DNA of 64,000 nucleotides from Luteibacter sp. (lineage in GTDB: Bacteria; Pseudomonadota; Gammaproteobacteria; Xanthomonadales; Rhodanobacteraceae). The notes under the pieces were generated by a model, which was not told where the DNA came from, searched no databases, and saw nothing but the letters and a program-made list of their open reading frames with translations. The translations under genes were made by a program, and so were the position numbers. How positions within the stretch are numbered: position 1 is the stretch's first letter; the number at the start of each line of letters is the position of its first letter. Shown in pieces: positions 25,481-40,651 of the stretch. The stretch spans positions 1-64,000 of the forward strand of contig NZ_WNDO01000020.1 of assembly GCF_009912395.1 (NCBI RefSeq), in the 5' to 3' direction.

Positions 25481-26166
25481 CGTGTTCTCTCCAGCAGGAA
25501 CTCCGCCAGCGCGAAATCCGCCGGCGTGGTCACCTTGATATTGTCTTCCGAGCCTTCGACCAGCAGTGGTGCGTGGCCTGCCCGCTCCATCGCCATCGCT
25601 TCGTCGCTGACGACGATACCGTCGGCCGCGGCAAGGCGAAGTGCACGCGCCAGCTCGCCACGACGGAACATCTGCGGCGTGAAGGCGCGCCAGCGACCAT
25701 CGCGCGGTTCGGTGGCGACACTGTGACAGTCGGCGTCGGCCCGCTTGAGGGTGTCACGCAGCGGCGCACCCAGCAGGCCGCCGCCGGCCGCGCCGGCGAG
25801 ATCGATAAGGCGTGAGATGTCCGCCGCGCGTACGCACGGCCGAGCGGCATCGTGCACCAGCACGAAGGCGTCGTCGGATACGCCGGCCGGCAAGGCATCG
25901 ATGCCCGCCAGCACGGAATAACTGCGTTCGCTACCGCCGACGGCGGTGAGCAACGGCTTGCCCAGGATGCTGTCCGTGGCTGCGAAATGCCGGTCGTCGG
26001 CCGCGATCACGATGAGCAGGCCGGCGATGCGCGGGTGCGCGGCCAGCCGTTCGAGGGTGTGGTCCATCAGCGGCCGCCCCGCGACCGCCTGGTATTGCTT
26101 CGGCCGGTCGCCGCCGGCCCGGACGCCCTTGCCGGCGGCCGGTAACACGCACCAGAGCGCGTCCAT
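25477..26166 (-). CDS. ispD: 2-C-methyl-D-erythritol 4-phosphate cytidylyltransferase
   Basis: A 229-residue enzyme of the MEP pathway that transfers CMP from CTP to MEP. The N-terminal nucleotide-binding [18 protein letters not shown] and the VHDAARPCV motif are intact. I place the start at the ATG at 26166, whose A is the last base of the ftsB stop (TGATG); a GTG one codon earlier is possible. Order ftsB-ispD-ispF matches gammaproteobacteria in general. Confidence 0.96.
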   Translation of the reverse strand: MDALWCVLPAAGKGVRAGGDRPKQYQAVAGRPLMDHTLERLAAHPRIAGLLIVIAADDRHFAATDSILGKPLLTAVGGSERSYSVLAGIDALPAGVSDDAFVLVHDAARPCVRAADISRLIDLAGAAGGGLLGAPLRDTLKRADADCHSVATEPRDGRWRAFTPQMFRRGELARALRLAAADGIVVSDEAMAMERAGHAPLLVEGSEDNIKVTTPADFALAEFLLERTR

Positions 26167-26507
26167 CACTGGCCGCCGGTGACGGGCGGCGGAGGCGGCG
26201 GCGCGCTGGTCGCGGCCCCCGGCTCCACCACCTGGTAGAACGTCTCGCCGGGCTTGATGAGGCCCAGTTCCTGGCGGGCACGGGCTTCCGTGGCCTGCTC
26301 GCCGTGCTTCAAGTCTTCCACGTCGGCAGCCAACGCCTGGTTGCGGTTCTGCAACGAGACGTTTTCATCGGTCTGCTTCTTGACCGACGCACGCAAGGAG
26401 TCGACCTCGGCCATCCCCCCACCGCCGACCCACAGCTTCAGCTGCAGCGCGATGAGGATGATGACCAGGATCAGACCGACCCAGCGAAGGATGGCCGCGT
26501 TGCTCAA
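26166..26507 (-). CDS. ftsB: cell division protein FtsB
   Basis: A 113-residue bitopic membrane protein. One membrane helix (about 8-25, WVGLILVIILIALQLKLWV) is followed by a coiled coil (about 35-80, with QTDENVSLQNRNQALAADVE), a conserved RQELGLIKPGETFYQ segment and a proline-rich tail. FtsB joins FtsL and FtsQ at the divisome. No ATG fits; I use the TTG at 26507, nine bases after the eno stop. The position between eno and ispD is canonical. Confidence 0.88.
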   Translation of the reverse strand: MSNAAILRWVGLILVIILIALQLKLWVGGGGMAEVDSLRASVKKQTDENVSLQNRNQALAADVEDLKHGEQATEARARQELGLIKPGETFYQVVEPGAATSAPPPPPPVTGGQ

Positions 26508-26515
26508 GGCCCGGC

Positions 26516-32371
<5,856 letters not shown>

Positions 32372-32376
32372 ACCTT

Positions 32377-32456
32377 GTAGGAGCGCGCTTGCGCGCGATC
32401 CCGCGAACGCGGGCCAGACTGCCGCTGCCGCGGATCGCGCGCAAGCGCGCTCCTAC
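32377..32456. repeat. REP element (family 1)
   Basis: Two full arms separated by about 35 bases, six bases after the aminopeptidase stop. The spacer contains a GCGAACGCGGGCCAGA stretch also seen in the copy at 35905, so spacer subtypes exist. Confidence 0.9.
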
Positions 32457-32560
32457 AACGATCCATCGTCGTCTCATACGGTGATACGGCGAACCGCGAG
32501 GCTTGACCGATCCGGTGGGCCTCGCCCATCCTGCCCGGCTACGAATGACCGCGACACCCC

Positions 32561-34450
32561 ATGAATACACGCTATAACGCCTCAGACATCGAAGTCCTCA
32601 GCGGCCTTGACCCGGTCAAGCGCCGGCCGGGCATGTATACCGACACCTCGCGCCCGAACCACCTGGCGCAGGAAGTCATCGACAACTCCGTCGACGAGGC
32701 CCTGGCGGGCCACGCCAAGACCATCGACGTCACCGTCTTCAACGACGGCTCGGTGGAGGTCACCGACGACGGTCGCGGCATGCCGGTGGACATCCACCCG
32801 GAAGAGAAGGTGCCCGGCGTCGAGCTGATCCTCACGCGCCTGCACGCGGGCGGCAAGTTCTCGAACAAGAACTACGCTTTCTCCGGCGGCCTGCACGGCG
32901 TGGGCGTCTCGGTGGTGAACGCGCTGTCCACCCGCGTCGACGTGACCATCCGTCGCGAGGGCCAGGAATTCCGCATGAGCTTCGCCGACGGCGACCGTGC
33001 GAGCGAGCTCGAGGTCATCGGCACCGTGCCGAAGAAGAAGACCGGCACCACGCTGCGCTTCTGGCCAGACCCGAAGTACTTCGATTCCCCGCGCATCCTC
33101 GTTTCCAAGCTCAAGCACCTGCTGCGCGCCAAGGCGGTGCTCTGCGCCGGCCTCACCGTGCGCCTCACCGACGAGTCCACCGGCGAGACGGTGGAGTGGT
33201 ACTTCGAGGACGGCCTGTCCGACTACCTGCGCGGCGAGTTGCAGGGTGCCGAGGCACTGCCCTCCGACCTCTTCGTGAAGCACTTCGCGCGTGACACCGA
33301 CGCGCTCGACGTCGCCCTTGCCTGGCTGCCGGAAGGCGAGCTGGTGCAGGAGAGCTACGTCAACCTCATTCCCACCGCGCAGGGCGGCACGCACGTGAAC
33401 GGCCTGCGTTCGGGCCTCACCAACGCCATCCGCGAGTTCTGCGACTTGCGCAACCTGCTGCCGCGCGGCGTGAAGCTCGCCCCGGAAGACGTCTGGGAGC
33501 GCCTGGCCTTCGTGCTCAGCGTCAAGCTGCAGGATGCCCAGTTCGCCGGCCAGACCAAGGAGCGCCTGTCGTCGCGTAACGCGGCCGGCGTGGTCGAGGG
33601 CGTGGTACACGATGCCTTCAGCCTGTGGTTGAACCAGCACGTCGACCTCGGCGAGAAGATCGCCCAGCTCGCCATCGAGCGCGCCAGCGCGCGCCTGAAG
33701 GCCGCCAAGCAGGTCGTCCGCAAGAAGATCACCCAGGGCCCCGCCCTGCCCGGCAAGCTCGCCGACTGCGCCGCCACCGACCTCACCCGCACCGAGCTGT
33801 TCCTGGTCGAAGGCGATTCGGCCGGCGGCTCGGCCAAGCAGGCCCGCGACAAGGATTTCCAGGCGATCCTTCCGCTGCGCGGCAAGATCCTCAACACCTG
33901 GGAAGTCGAGTCCGGTGCCGTACTTGCCTCGCAGGAAGTGCACGACCTCGCGGTCGCCATTGGCTGCGACCCGGGCAAGGACGATCTCTCGGGCCTGCGC
34001 TACGGCAAGGTCGTGATCCTCGCCGACGCCGACTCCGACGGCCTGCACATCGCCACCCTGCTTTCGGCGCTGTTCCTGCGTCACTTCCCGTCGCTGGTCC
34101 GCGAGGGCCACGTGTTCGTCGCAATGCCGCCGCTGTTCCGCGTGGACGTGGGCAAGCAGGTGTTTTACTGCCTCGACGAGGAAGAAAAGCGCCTGATGCT
34201 GGAAAAGGTCGAGCGCGAAAAGATGAAGGGCGCCGTCTCGGTCACCCGCTTCAAGGGCCTGGGCGAGATGAACCCCGCGCAGCTGCGCGAGTCCACTATC
34301 CATCCGGATACCCGTCGCCTCGTCCAGCTCACCGTCGAGACCGACGACGGCACGCAGAAGCTCATGGACATGCTGCTGGCCAAGAAACGTGCGAGTGATC
34401 GCAAGCAATGGCTGGAAGAAAAAGGCGATCTCGCCACGCTCGAAGTCTGA
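32561..34450 (+). CDS. parE: DNA topoisomerase IV subunit B
   Basis: A 629-residue type IIA topoisomerase ATPase subunit. It opens YNASDIEVLSGLDPVKRRPG, typical of ParE rather than GyrB. It has the GHKL ATP site (EVIDNSVDEAL, DDGRGMPVD, GGLHGVGVSVVNA), and the Toprim domain shows LVEGDSAGGSAKQARDK and DADSDGLHIATL. With ParC (not in this window) it unlinks daughter chromosomes. The size is that of ParE; GyrB of this group is about 800 residues. A strong terminator follows. Confidence 0.96.
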   Translation: MNTRYNASDIEVLSGLDPVKRRPGMYTDTSRPNHLAQEVIDNSVDEALAGHAKTIDVTVFNDGSVEVTDDGRGMPVDIHPEEKVPGVELILTRLHAGGKFSNKNYAFSGGLHGVGVSVVNALSTRVDVTIRREGQEFRMSFADGDRASELEVIGTVPKKKTGTTLRFWPDPKYFDSPRILVSKLKHLLRAKAVLCAGLTVRLTDESTGETVEWYFEDGLSDYLRGELQGAEALPSDLFVKHFARDTDALDVALAWLPEGELVQESYVNLIPTAQGGTHVNGLRSGLTNAIREFCDLRNLLPRGVKLAPEDVWERLAFVLSVKLQDAQFAGQTKERLSSRNAAGVVEGVVHDAFSLWLNQHVDLGEKIAQLAIERASARLKAAKQVVRKKITQGPALPGKLADCAATDLTRTELFLVEGDSAGGSAKQARDKDFQAILPLRGKILNTWEVESGAVLASQEVHDLAVAIGCDPGKDDLSGLRYGKVVILADADSDGLHIATLLSALFLRHFPSLVREGHVFVAMPPLFRVDVGKQVFYCLDEEEKRLMLEKVEREKMKGAVSVTRFKGLGEMNPAQLRESTIHPDTRRLVQLTVETDDGTQKLMDMLLAKKRASDRKQWLEEKGDLATLEV

Positions 34451-34457
34451 AGAAAAG

Positions 34458-34480
34458 GCCCGGCATCGCCGGGCTTTTTT
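34458..34480 (+). terminator. intrinsic terminator of parE
   Basis: GCCCGGC-ATC-GCCGGGC followed by six T, eight bases after the parE stop. The REP begins immediately after the T-run. Confidence 0.92.
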
Positions 34481-34544
34481 GTAGGAGCGCGCTTGCGCGC
34501 GATGGGCTCGCGACACGTCCCATCGCGCGCAAGCGCGCTCCTAC
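34481..34544. repeat. REP element (family 1)
   Basis: Two full arms with a short spacer, wedged between the parE terminator and the end of the opposite-strand hydrolase gene (ten bases away). Confidence 0.9.
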
Positions 34545-34553
34545 AACAGCCTG

Positions 34554-35390
34554 TCACTCGTGAAGGAACGCCTGGATCGTTCCGGCTTGATGGGGCAGGT
34601 AATGACGCCCGTCCTCCACGAAATGGACCCGCCCTCGCGGAACGCGCGTCATCACACGCTGACGCGTGACACGCGAATCCAGCATCACATCGCGACCACC
34701 TACGATCACCAGCAACGGCATCGGCAGCGCCGACAAGGCCTCGTCGCTCACGATGGGCAGGCGCATGGGACGCGGACGCACGCCGGTCCGCACGCGTTGC
34801 AGGAAATCCAGCAATCGCCTTGCCTGAGGTGTCGACGCCTTCGGCGAGGGGCCCATCACCATTGCCCGCACCTTCGCCGCTCCCCACGACCCCAGTAGAA
34901 GCAAAGGCAGCGCTTTCCAAAGAAACGCCTTCTGCGGTCCGATACCCGACGGACACAGCAACGCCAGTCGGGACACGCGTGTGGGACGACGGCATGCATA
35001 GTCCAGCGCGATCCAGCCCCCGAAGGACATGCCGACGAACGCCGCGCTGGTCACGCCCAGGCCGTCCAGCACATCGTCGAGCCAGGCGGCCCATCCATCG
35101 CTGTCGAGCGGAGGATGCGACGGCGCGCTCAATCCAGGCTCGCCGATAACATCGACGACATGCACCCGAAAATCCCGAGACCAAATCTCGGCGTCGAAAA
35201 GCCAACTCGCCGCATTGGTCAGCGCCCCATGAAGAAGCACCAACGGCGGCGCGTCCGTCCGGCCACAGCTGAGCACGAAGGTTTCGCCTTCGCATGTATC
35301 GATGGTTCGGCGATCGTGCCTCAGGGGCCAGCCATCGAGAAGCGCAAGGTAGTCGTCGCGCAGGGCCGGGGAAAGCATGCGCGCGCTCAT
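34554..35390 (-). CDS. alpha/beta-fold hydrolase
   Basis: A 278-residue hydrolase. LVLLHGALTNAASW (about 49-62) is the oxyanion region, FVGMSFGGWIALDYA has the nucleophile serine in the GMSFGG elbow, and VHFVEDGRHYLPHQ has the catalytic histidine. The best acid candidate is the Asp of IVGGRDVM. The substrate cannot be told. The ATG at 35390 overlaps the upstream HTH gene stop (ATGA), so the two are made together and probably act together. Confidence 0.85.
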   Translation of the reverse strand: MSARMLSPALRDDYLALLDGWPLRHDRRTIDTCEGETFVLSCGRTDAPPLVLLHGALTNAASWLFDAEIWSRDFRVHVVDVIGEPGLSAPSHPPLDSDGWAAWLDDVLDGLGVTSAAFVGMSFGGWIALDYACRRPTRVSRLALLCPSGIGPQKAFLWKALPLLLLGSWGAAKVRAMVMGPSPKASTPQARRLLDFLQRVRTGVRPRPMRLPIVSDEALSALPMPLLVIVGGRDVMLDSRVTRQRVMTRVPRGRVHFVEDGRHYLPHQAGTIQAFLHE

Positions 35391-35806
35391 CGCACACTCT
35401 CCAGCAGCTGGCTGACGCTTTCCATCCAGGCGGCCACATCCGCCGGCGACCCGATGACGACGAAGCGTAGCTGGCGATATGGCGCATCGTACGTCGCCGT
35501 GAACTGCATGGCGCCATCGCCCTGCCCGCGCGACAGCCACAAGCCCTGCGTCGCCGTGACGAGTCGATCGGCCGCCACGGCATCGATGCCGGGCACGTCG
35601 ACGATCGAGGTCGCCCGCGGGGGCATGGGCGGCACATCCGTGGGTTCGACGCCCGCGAAGGCGTCCAGATCGGCGGGAAGGATGCGGTACGACTTGCCGA
35701 TACGGGTGGCACGCAGGCGGCCCTCACGGATCATCCGGTGGACCGTCCTGGGGTGGAGGCCAAGGCGGGTGGCAACGTCTTCGACGGTGTGGAACGCGGT
35801 CACCAT
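35387..35806 (-). CDS. small HTH (excisionase/MerR-type) DNA-binding protein
   Basis: A 139-residue protein. The N-terminal helix-turn-helix (about 5-55, with VEDVATRLGLHPRTVHRMI and GKSYRILPADLDAF) belongs to the excisionase-like HTH_17 group. The remaining 80 residues, with VPGIDAVAADRLVTATQGLW and LRFVVIGSPADVAAWMES, may be a ligand-binding or dimerisation part; I do not recognise it. It forms a two-gene operon with the hydrolase. The promoter is strikingly AT-rich and contains a TATTG-CAATA repeat, suggesting autoregulation. Confidence 0.78.
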   Translation of the reverse strand: MVTAFHTVEDVATRLGLHPRTVHRMIREGRLRATRIGKSYRILPADLDAFAGVEPTDVPPMPPRATSIVDVPGIDAVAADRLVTATQGLWLSRGQGDGAMQFTATYDAPYRQLRFVVIGSPADVAAWMESVSQLLESVR

Positions 35807-35813
35807 AATTACC

Positions 35814-35862
35814 TATTGAAACCAATAATCAAAGAATACGTATCAATAAGTAACTTTTGCAA
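35814..35862 (-). promoter_or_regulatory. AT-rich promoter and possible operator of the HTH gene
   Basis: On the minus strand TTGCAA (35862-35857) and TATTCT (35838-35833) are 18 bases apart, a fair sigma-70 match. TATTG-aaac-CAATA (35814-35827) is an inverted repeat just before the start codon. The stretch is far more AT-rich than its surroundings. Confidence 0.45.
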
Positions 35863-35865
35863 GCA

Positions 35866-35896
35866 AAGAAAAGCCCGGACATGCCGGGCTTTTCTT
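35866..35896. terminator. intrinsic terminator downstream of pgi
   Basis: AAGAAAAGCCCGG and CCGGGCTTTTCTT form a 13-bp stem with a five-base loop, with A/T-rich flanks on both sides so it can work in both directions. In the direction of pgi transcription it comes after the REP. Confidence 0.85.
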
Positions 35897-35904
35897 GAGC
35901 TTTT

Positions 35905-35984
35905 GTAGGAGCGCGCTTGCGCGCGATCCCGCGTAGCGGGCCAGATTGCCGCTGCCGCGGGATCGCGCGCAAGCGCGCTCCTAC
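35905..35984. repeat. REP element (family 1)
   Basis: Two full arms around a spacer almost identical to the copy at 32377. It lies between the pgi stop and the terminator. Confidence 0.9.
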
Positions 35985-35998
35985 ACCAACGGTATCGA

Positions 35999-37633
35999 TT
36001 ACCGGCGGTCGCGGATCGCCTCGATCAGGCCGCGCGTGGCGCCGTCGAACTGGCCGAGGTCACCGGCGCTCTTGTCGTTCGCGAGCGAGGGGTAGATCTG
36101 CTTGGCGATGACCTTGCCCAGCTCCACGCCCCACTGGTCGAACGCATTGATGCCCCAGATGTGACCGAGCATGAACACCTTGTGCTCGTAGAGCGCGATG
36201 AGCGCGCCCAGCGAGTGCGGGGTGAGCGAGTCGAGCATGAACACGGTGCTGGGTCGATCGCCCTTGAAGGTGCGCTGCGCGGCGAGCGCGCGACGCTCCG
36301 CCTCGGTGCCCGTCTTCGCTTCGGCCAGCGCTTCGTCGAAGGTCTTGCCGAGCGAGAGCGCGGCGGCCTGCGCGAGCAGGTTCGACAGCAGCACGTCGTG
36401 GTTTTCGCGCAGGGTGTGCGCCGGCTTCACCAGGCCGATGAACTCCAGCGGCACGGTGTCCGTGCCCTGGTGCAGCGCCTGGAAATAGGCGTGCTGGGCA
36501 TTGGTGCCGATGCTGCCCCAGACGACAGGGACCGTGGAGCCCTTCACTTCGCTGCCGTCGTTCGGATGCACGTGCTTGCCGAGGCTTTCCATCTCCAGCT
36601 GCTGGAGGTAGGACGGGAGGTCGCCGAGCGAATCCACGTACGGCACCACCGCACGGCTGGAACGACCGAGGATGTTGCGATTCCACAGTTCGGCGATGGC
36701 GAGCAGAACGGGGATGTTGTCCTGCCACTGCGCCGTACGGAAATGATCGTCGGCTTCGGCGGCGCCCGCGAGCAGTTCGCGGAAGCCCTTCATGCCGATC
36801 GAGAAGGCGATCGAGGCACCCACGGCGGACCAGAGCGAGAAGCGACCACCGACGTAGTCCCACATCGGCAGGATCTGCGAGGCACCCCACTTTTGCACGG
36901 CCTCGACGTTGGAGCTGACGGCGATGAAATGCTTGGCCGTCTTCGCTTCATCGCCGTTGTTGGCCTTGAGGATCCAATCGCGGAAGACGCCGCCGTTGAG
37001 CAGGGTCTCCTGCGTGTTGAAGCTCTTGGAAACCAGGATCACGAGCGTATGCGCGGGATCGAGCTTCTTCATCAGGTCCGCCGCGGCCTGGCCGTCGACG
37101 TTGGTGAGGAAGTGGCTGGTGATGCCCTTTACATGGAACTGTTCGAGCGCGTGCACGGCGAGGCGAGGACCAAGGTCCGAGCCGCCGATGCCGATGTTCA
37201 CCACGTCGGTGACGCCACCGATGAGGCCCACCGATTCGCCTTCGCCGCGATGCACGGCGTTGACCAGGGTTTCCATCTTGTCCAGGGCGTCGGCGACCTC
37301 CTTGCGGACATCGGCCGGCGCGGCCGGATGGCGCGACGCACCACCGCGCAGGGCGGTGTGCAGCACGGCACGATCTTCGGACGTGTTGATGTGCTTGCCT
37401 TCGAACATCGCATCGCGCGCGGCCTTCCAGCCGGTGCCTTCGATGTAGTGGCCGACGGCGTCGAGCGCGGCGACATCGAGCTTCTGCCGAGTGATGTCGA
37501 GCAGGATGGGCCCGACGCGCTTGCGCAGATGAGGCGCGCGAGCGTCATCGTTGACCAGCGTGCGGAGATGGGTATGCGAAAGGCGTGAAGCGTGCTCTTC
37601 GAACGAAGGCAGGGGGGCGTGCTTTGAATCCAT
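35999..37633 (-). CDS. pgi: glucose-6-phosphate isomerase
   Basis: A 544-residue enzyme interconverting glucose-6-phosphate and fructose-6-phosphate. Conserved stretches include NIGIGGSDLGPRLA, SKSFNTQETLLNG, WDYVGGRFSLWSAVG (PGI signature 1) and HIWGINAFDQWGVELGK (signature 2). The ATG at 37633 gives the family length; the frame extends upstream but the extension is not conserved-looking. Single gene, with a REP and a terminator after it. Confidence 0.97.
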   Translation of the reverse strand: MDSKHAPLPSFEEHASRLSHTHLRTLVNDDARAPHLRKRVGPILLDITRQKLDVAALDAVGHYIEGTGWKAARDAMFEGKHINTSEDRAVLHTALRGGASRHPAAPADVRKEVADALDKMETLVNAVHRGEGESVGLIGGVTDVVNIGIGGSDLGPRLAVHALEQFHVKGITSHFLTNVDGQAAADLMKKLDPAHTLVILVSKSFNTQETLLNGGVFRDWILKANNGDEAKTAKHFIAVSSNVEAVQKWGASQILPMWDYVGGRFSLWSAVGASIAFSIGMKGFRELLAGAAEADDHFRTAQWQDNIPVLLAIAELWNRNILGRSSRAVVPYVDSLGDLPSYLQQLEMESLGKHVHPNDGSEVKGSTVPVVWGSIGTNAQHAYFQALHQGTDTVPLEFIGLVKPAHTLRENHDVLLSNLLAQAAALSLGKTFDEALAEAKTGTEAERRALAAQRTFKGDRPSTVFMLDSLTPHSLGALIALYEHKVFMLGHIWGINAFDQWGVELGKVIAKQIYPSLANDKSAGDLGQFDGATRGLIEAIRDRR

Positions 37634-37737
37634 GGCTTCCACTTTGGCTGCGACGGAGGGAAGCGCTGATATTACCGCAGTGCAGCGTAAGTGGATCGTG
37701 TGGAGATGACGGAAAAACTCACGCATCCCTGATCGTC

Positions 37738-37876
37738 AGTTCCCGCGAAGGCGGGAACCCCGGCGAGTGACGACAGACTTTTGCGCGGGGGCTACCTGCG
37801 CAAAAGCCGATGAGACGTCACGCTGCTACGGGGTGACCGGGGCGCTGGGTTCCTGCGTTCGCAGGAACGACGGCGA
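37738..37876. repeat. intergenic repeat family 2, diverged copy
   Basis: A hairpin TTCCCGCGAAGGCGGGAA (37741-37758) and a second one (GGTTCCTGCGTTCGCAGGAAC) bracket a stretch with GCCGATGAGACGTCACGC. The overall plan matches the copies at 361 and 47290 but the middle is different. It ends at the panD stop. Confidence 0.6.
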
Positions 37877-38257
37877 TCAGGCGGCCTGCTTGGGAATCGA
37901 ATGATTCGTGTGCGTGATGCGGTTGTCGGCATCCACGTAGACCAGGTCCGGCTGGTACTTGGCCAGCTCGGCCTCGGACAGGCCCGCGAAGGCGGCGATG
38001 ATGACCAAGTCGCCCACCGACACGCGACGCGCGGCGCTGCCGTTGACGGAAATGATGCCCGAGCCCTCTTCCGCGCGCAGCGCGTAGGTGACGAAGCGCT
38101 CGCCGTTGCTGATGTTCCAGGCGTGGATCTGTTCGTACTCGCGGATGCCGGCGGCGTCGAGCAGGTTGCCGTCGATGGCGATCGAACCTTCGTAGTTCAG
38201 CTCGGCGTGAGTCACCGTGGCACGGTGGATCTTGCACTTGAGCATGTTGAGCTGCAT
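37877..38257 (-). CDS. panD: aspartate 1-decarboxylase precursor
   Basis: A 126-residue proenzyme that makes beta-alanine for pantothenate. Self-cleavage occurs in NYEGSIAID between Gly24 and Ser25, giving the pyruvoyl cofactor. [15 protein letters not shown] and [17 protein letters not shown] are family marks. A second ATG four codons in is possible. It is the last gene of the pan cluster; a 138-base gap separates it from panC. Confidence 0.95.
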   Translation of the reverse strand: MQLNMLKCKIHRATVTHAELNYEGSIAIDGNLLDAAGIREYEQIHAWNISNGERFVTYALRAEEGSGIISVNGSAARRVSVGDLVIIAAFAGLSEAELAKYQPDLVYVDADNRITHTNHSIPKQAA

Positions 38258-38395
38258 GGCGGTCTCTGGGGAAGTGGCGATAGCAAAAACGCCCATTCTA
38301 ACGGAGGTTGCCCGCACCGTCGCGAATGGGCTCCTCTGTCGGGCGCTTTATGGGGCGTTCCGGTCCGAAACGCAAGTCCCGGTATGTGAAGGCTT

Positions 38396-39241
38396 TCAGT
38401 CGAACGGGAGGTTGTCGATGAGACGCGTGGCGCCGAGGCGGGCCGCCACCAGGGCCACCAGGCCCTCCCGTTCGTCCGCGGCCGGCTCGGCCAGGTCCTC
38501 GGCGCGACGGATGGCCACGTAATCGGGCACGAAGCCCGCCCGCTCCAGCCGGGCCTTCGCGGCCTGCTCCAGCGCCTGCCACGCGTGTCCCTGGCGGAAC
38601 AGCTCGCGCATCTGGGTCAGGGTGGCGTGGATCTGGGGCGCCCGCTGGCGCTCCGTGGCCGACAGGTACTGGTTGCGGGAACTCATGGCCAGGCCGTCGT
38701 CCTCACGCAGGGTCGGGCCGGACATGACCTTCACCGGCAGGCCGAGGTCGCGAACCATTCGCTCGATCACCTTGAGCTGCTGGAAATCCTTCTGCCCGAA
38801 CACGGCGAAATCCGGCTGGACGAGGTTGAACAGCTTGGTCACCACCGTGGCGACGCCGTCGAAATGCCCCGGGCGATGGGCGCCTTCCAGCGTGTCGGTG
38901 ATCACCGGCAGATGGATACTGGCGCTGGCGGCCGGGCCAAACGGATACATCGTGGCGACATCCGGCGCGAACAGGATGTCGCAACCGGCTTCGGCCAGCC
39001 CCACCTGGTCCTGGACCAGGGTGCGCGGATAGCGCTCGAAATCCTCGCCCGGACCGAACTGCGTCGGGTTGACGAAGACGCTGGCGACCACGCGATCGGC
39101 ACGGGCGCGGGCGAGCTTCAACAGCGAGTGATGGCCGGCATGGAGGTTGCCCATGGTCGGCACGAAGCCCACGGCCTGGCCGGAGGAACGCCATCCACGG
39201 ATCGTGGCGCGAAGGGCGGCGGCGTCAGTGACGGTCTGCAT
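38396..39241 (-). CDS. panC: pantothenate synthetase
   Basis: A 281-residue ligase joining pantoate and beta-alanine with ATP. The nucleotide-binding FVPTMGNLHAGHHSLL (HxGH motif), the VFVNPTQFG loop, FGQKDFQQL and SSRNQYLS (KMSKS-like) are intact. The open frame extends far upstream but the ATG at 39241 gives the known N-terminus. It follows panB by 20 bases. Confidence 0.97.
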   Translation of the reverse strand: MQTVTDAAALRATIRGWRSSGQAVGFVPTMGNLHAGHHSLLKLARARADRVVASVFVNPTQFGPGEDFERYPRTLVQDQVGLAEAGCDILFAPDVATMYPFGPAASASIHLPVITDTLEGAHRPGHFDGVATVVTKLFNLVQPDFAVFGQKDFQQLKVIERMVRDLGLPVKVMSGPTLREDDGLAMSSRNQYLSATERQRAPQIHATLTQMRELFRQGHAWQALEQAAKARLERAGFVPDYVAIRRAEDLAEPAADEREGLVALVAARLGATRLIDNLPFD

Positions 39242-39261
39242 GTTGGGGAGGGCTCTCTTCT

Positions 39262-40089
39262 CTAGCTGAAGCTGTGTTCGGGACCGGGGAAGCGCTGTTC
39301 GCGCACATCCTCGGCATAGGCGACGATGGCGCCCTGGATGGAATCGCGACCGGCGAGGAAGTCCTTCGAGAACTTCGGCCGTTTGCCCGGCGTGATGCCC
39401 AGCATGTCGTAGATCACCAGGACCTGGCCGTCGCAATCCACGCCGGCACCGATGCCGATGACGGGTACGTCCACCTCCGCGGTGATACGCGCGGCCACGG
39501 ACGAAGGCACACATTCCAGCACGACCATGCCCGCACCGGCCGCCACGACGGCCTTGGCGTCGGCGACCAGCTTCGCGGCGGCCTCCTCGCCCTTGCCCTG
39601 CACCTTGTAACCACCGAAGCGGTTCACGGACTGCGGGGTAAGGCCCAGGTGGCTGCACACGGGGATATCGCGCTCCACCAGTGCAGCGATGACCTCGCAA
39701 AGACGGCCAGCACCTTCGATCTTGACCATCGCGGCGCCGCCTTCAGCCACCAGGCGGGCGGCCGAGGCCATCGCCGTGGGCACGTCGCGGTCGCTCATGA
39801 ACGGCAGGTCGGCCACCAGCAGCGTGGCCGACAGGCCGCGTGCCACGGCGGCGGTGTGATAGACCATCTCGTCGATCGTGACCGGCAAGGTGCTCGAACG
39901 GCCCTGCACCACCATGCCCAGGGAGTCGCCGACCAGGGCGACATCGATCGCGGCGGCTTCAAGGTGGGCGGCGAAACTCGCATCGTAGGCGGTGAGCATC
40001 ACGATCTTCCGGCCTTCGGCTTTCATCACCTTCAGGCCCGGCACGGTCACCGGCTTACGCGCCGGCGCACTCGTTTTTTCAACGTACAC
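39262..40089 (-). CDS. panB: 3-methyl-2-oxobutanoate hydroxymethyltransferase
   Basis: A 275-residue enzyme making ketopantoate from alpha-ketoisovalerate and methylene-tetrahydrofolate. [21 protein letters not shown] and [16 protein letters not shown] contain the metal and substrate residues. The start is GTG. It sits between folK and panC, so a folate-pathway gene is beside a folate-using enzyme gene. Confidence 0.97.
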   Translation of the reverse strand: MYVEKTSAPARKPVTVPGLKVMKAEGRKIVMLTAYDASFAAHLEAAAIDVALVGDSLGMVVQGRSSTLPVTIDEMVYHTAAVARGLSATLLVADLPFMSDRDVPTAMASAARLVAEGGAAMVKIEGAGRLCEVIAALVERDIPVCSHLGLTPQSVNRFGGYKVQGKGEEAAAKLVADAKAVVAAGAGMVVLECVPSSVAARITAEVDVPVIGIGAGVDCDGQVLVIYDMLGITPGKRPKFSKDFLAGRDSIQGAIVAYAEDVREQRFPGPEHSFS

Positions 40090-40165
40090 GCTCTTGTCGC
40101 CTTGTGGGGTAAAGGGGAATTGTCCTCCCGGAATCGCCGGGGCTCAACTCATCGACGACGATCGG

Positions 40166-40651
40166 TCACGGCAGAGGCTCGCACCCGGCGGCATCGATAA
40201 CAGCCAGCAGGTCGCCGACACGCCCCATGCCTGGCAGTTGGGTACCGGCAGCGATATCCACCAGCGGCAGGAGTACGAAGGCCCGCTCGGGAATGCGCGG
40301 ATGCGGCACCGTCAATCGCTCGTCGTCGATCACCGCCTCGCCGTAGGCAAGCAGGTCGAGGTCGAGCGTACGCGGCCCCCAGCGCTCGCCATCACGCACA
40401 CGACCGAACGCACGCTCGGTGGCCAACATGGCGTCGAGTAGCCCATGGGCATCCAGCGAGGTCTGCACAGCGATTGCTGCGTTGACGAAGTCGGGCTGAT
40501 CGACATTGCCCCAGGGCGGCGTGCGATAAAAGCGCGAGCGCGCCGTCACCTTCACGCCTGGGACCGCGTCCAGCGCCGCCATGGCGGCGCCCAGGCGAAG
40601 CCGGACATCGCCCAGGTTACCCCCCAGGCCAATCAGGGCGGTGACGCTCAC
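40166..40651 (-). CDS. folK: 2-amino-4-hydroxy-6-hydroxymethyldihydropteridine pyrophosphokinase
   Basis: A 161-residue folate-pathway kinase. LIGLGGNLGD opens the protein, TPPWGNVDQPDFVNA is the mobile loop, and RWGPRTLDLDLLAYG the HPPK signature with the two magnesium-binding Asp. A GTG start overlaps the pcnB stop (GTGA), so it is coupled to pcnB, a pairing common in gammaproteobacteria. Confidence 0.96.
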   Translation of the reverse strand: MSVTALIGLGGNLGDVRLRLGAAMAALDAVPGVKVTARSRFYRTPPWGNVDQPDFVNAAIAVQTSLDAHGLLDAMLATERAFGRVRDGERWGPRTLDLDLLAYGEAVIDDERLTVPHPRIPERAFVLLPLVDIAAGTQLPGMGRVGDLLAVIDAAGCEPLP

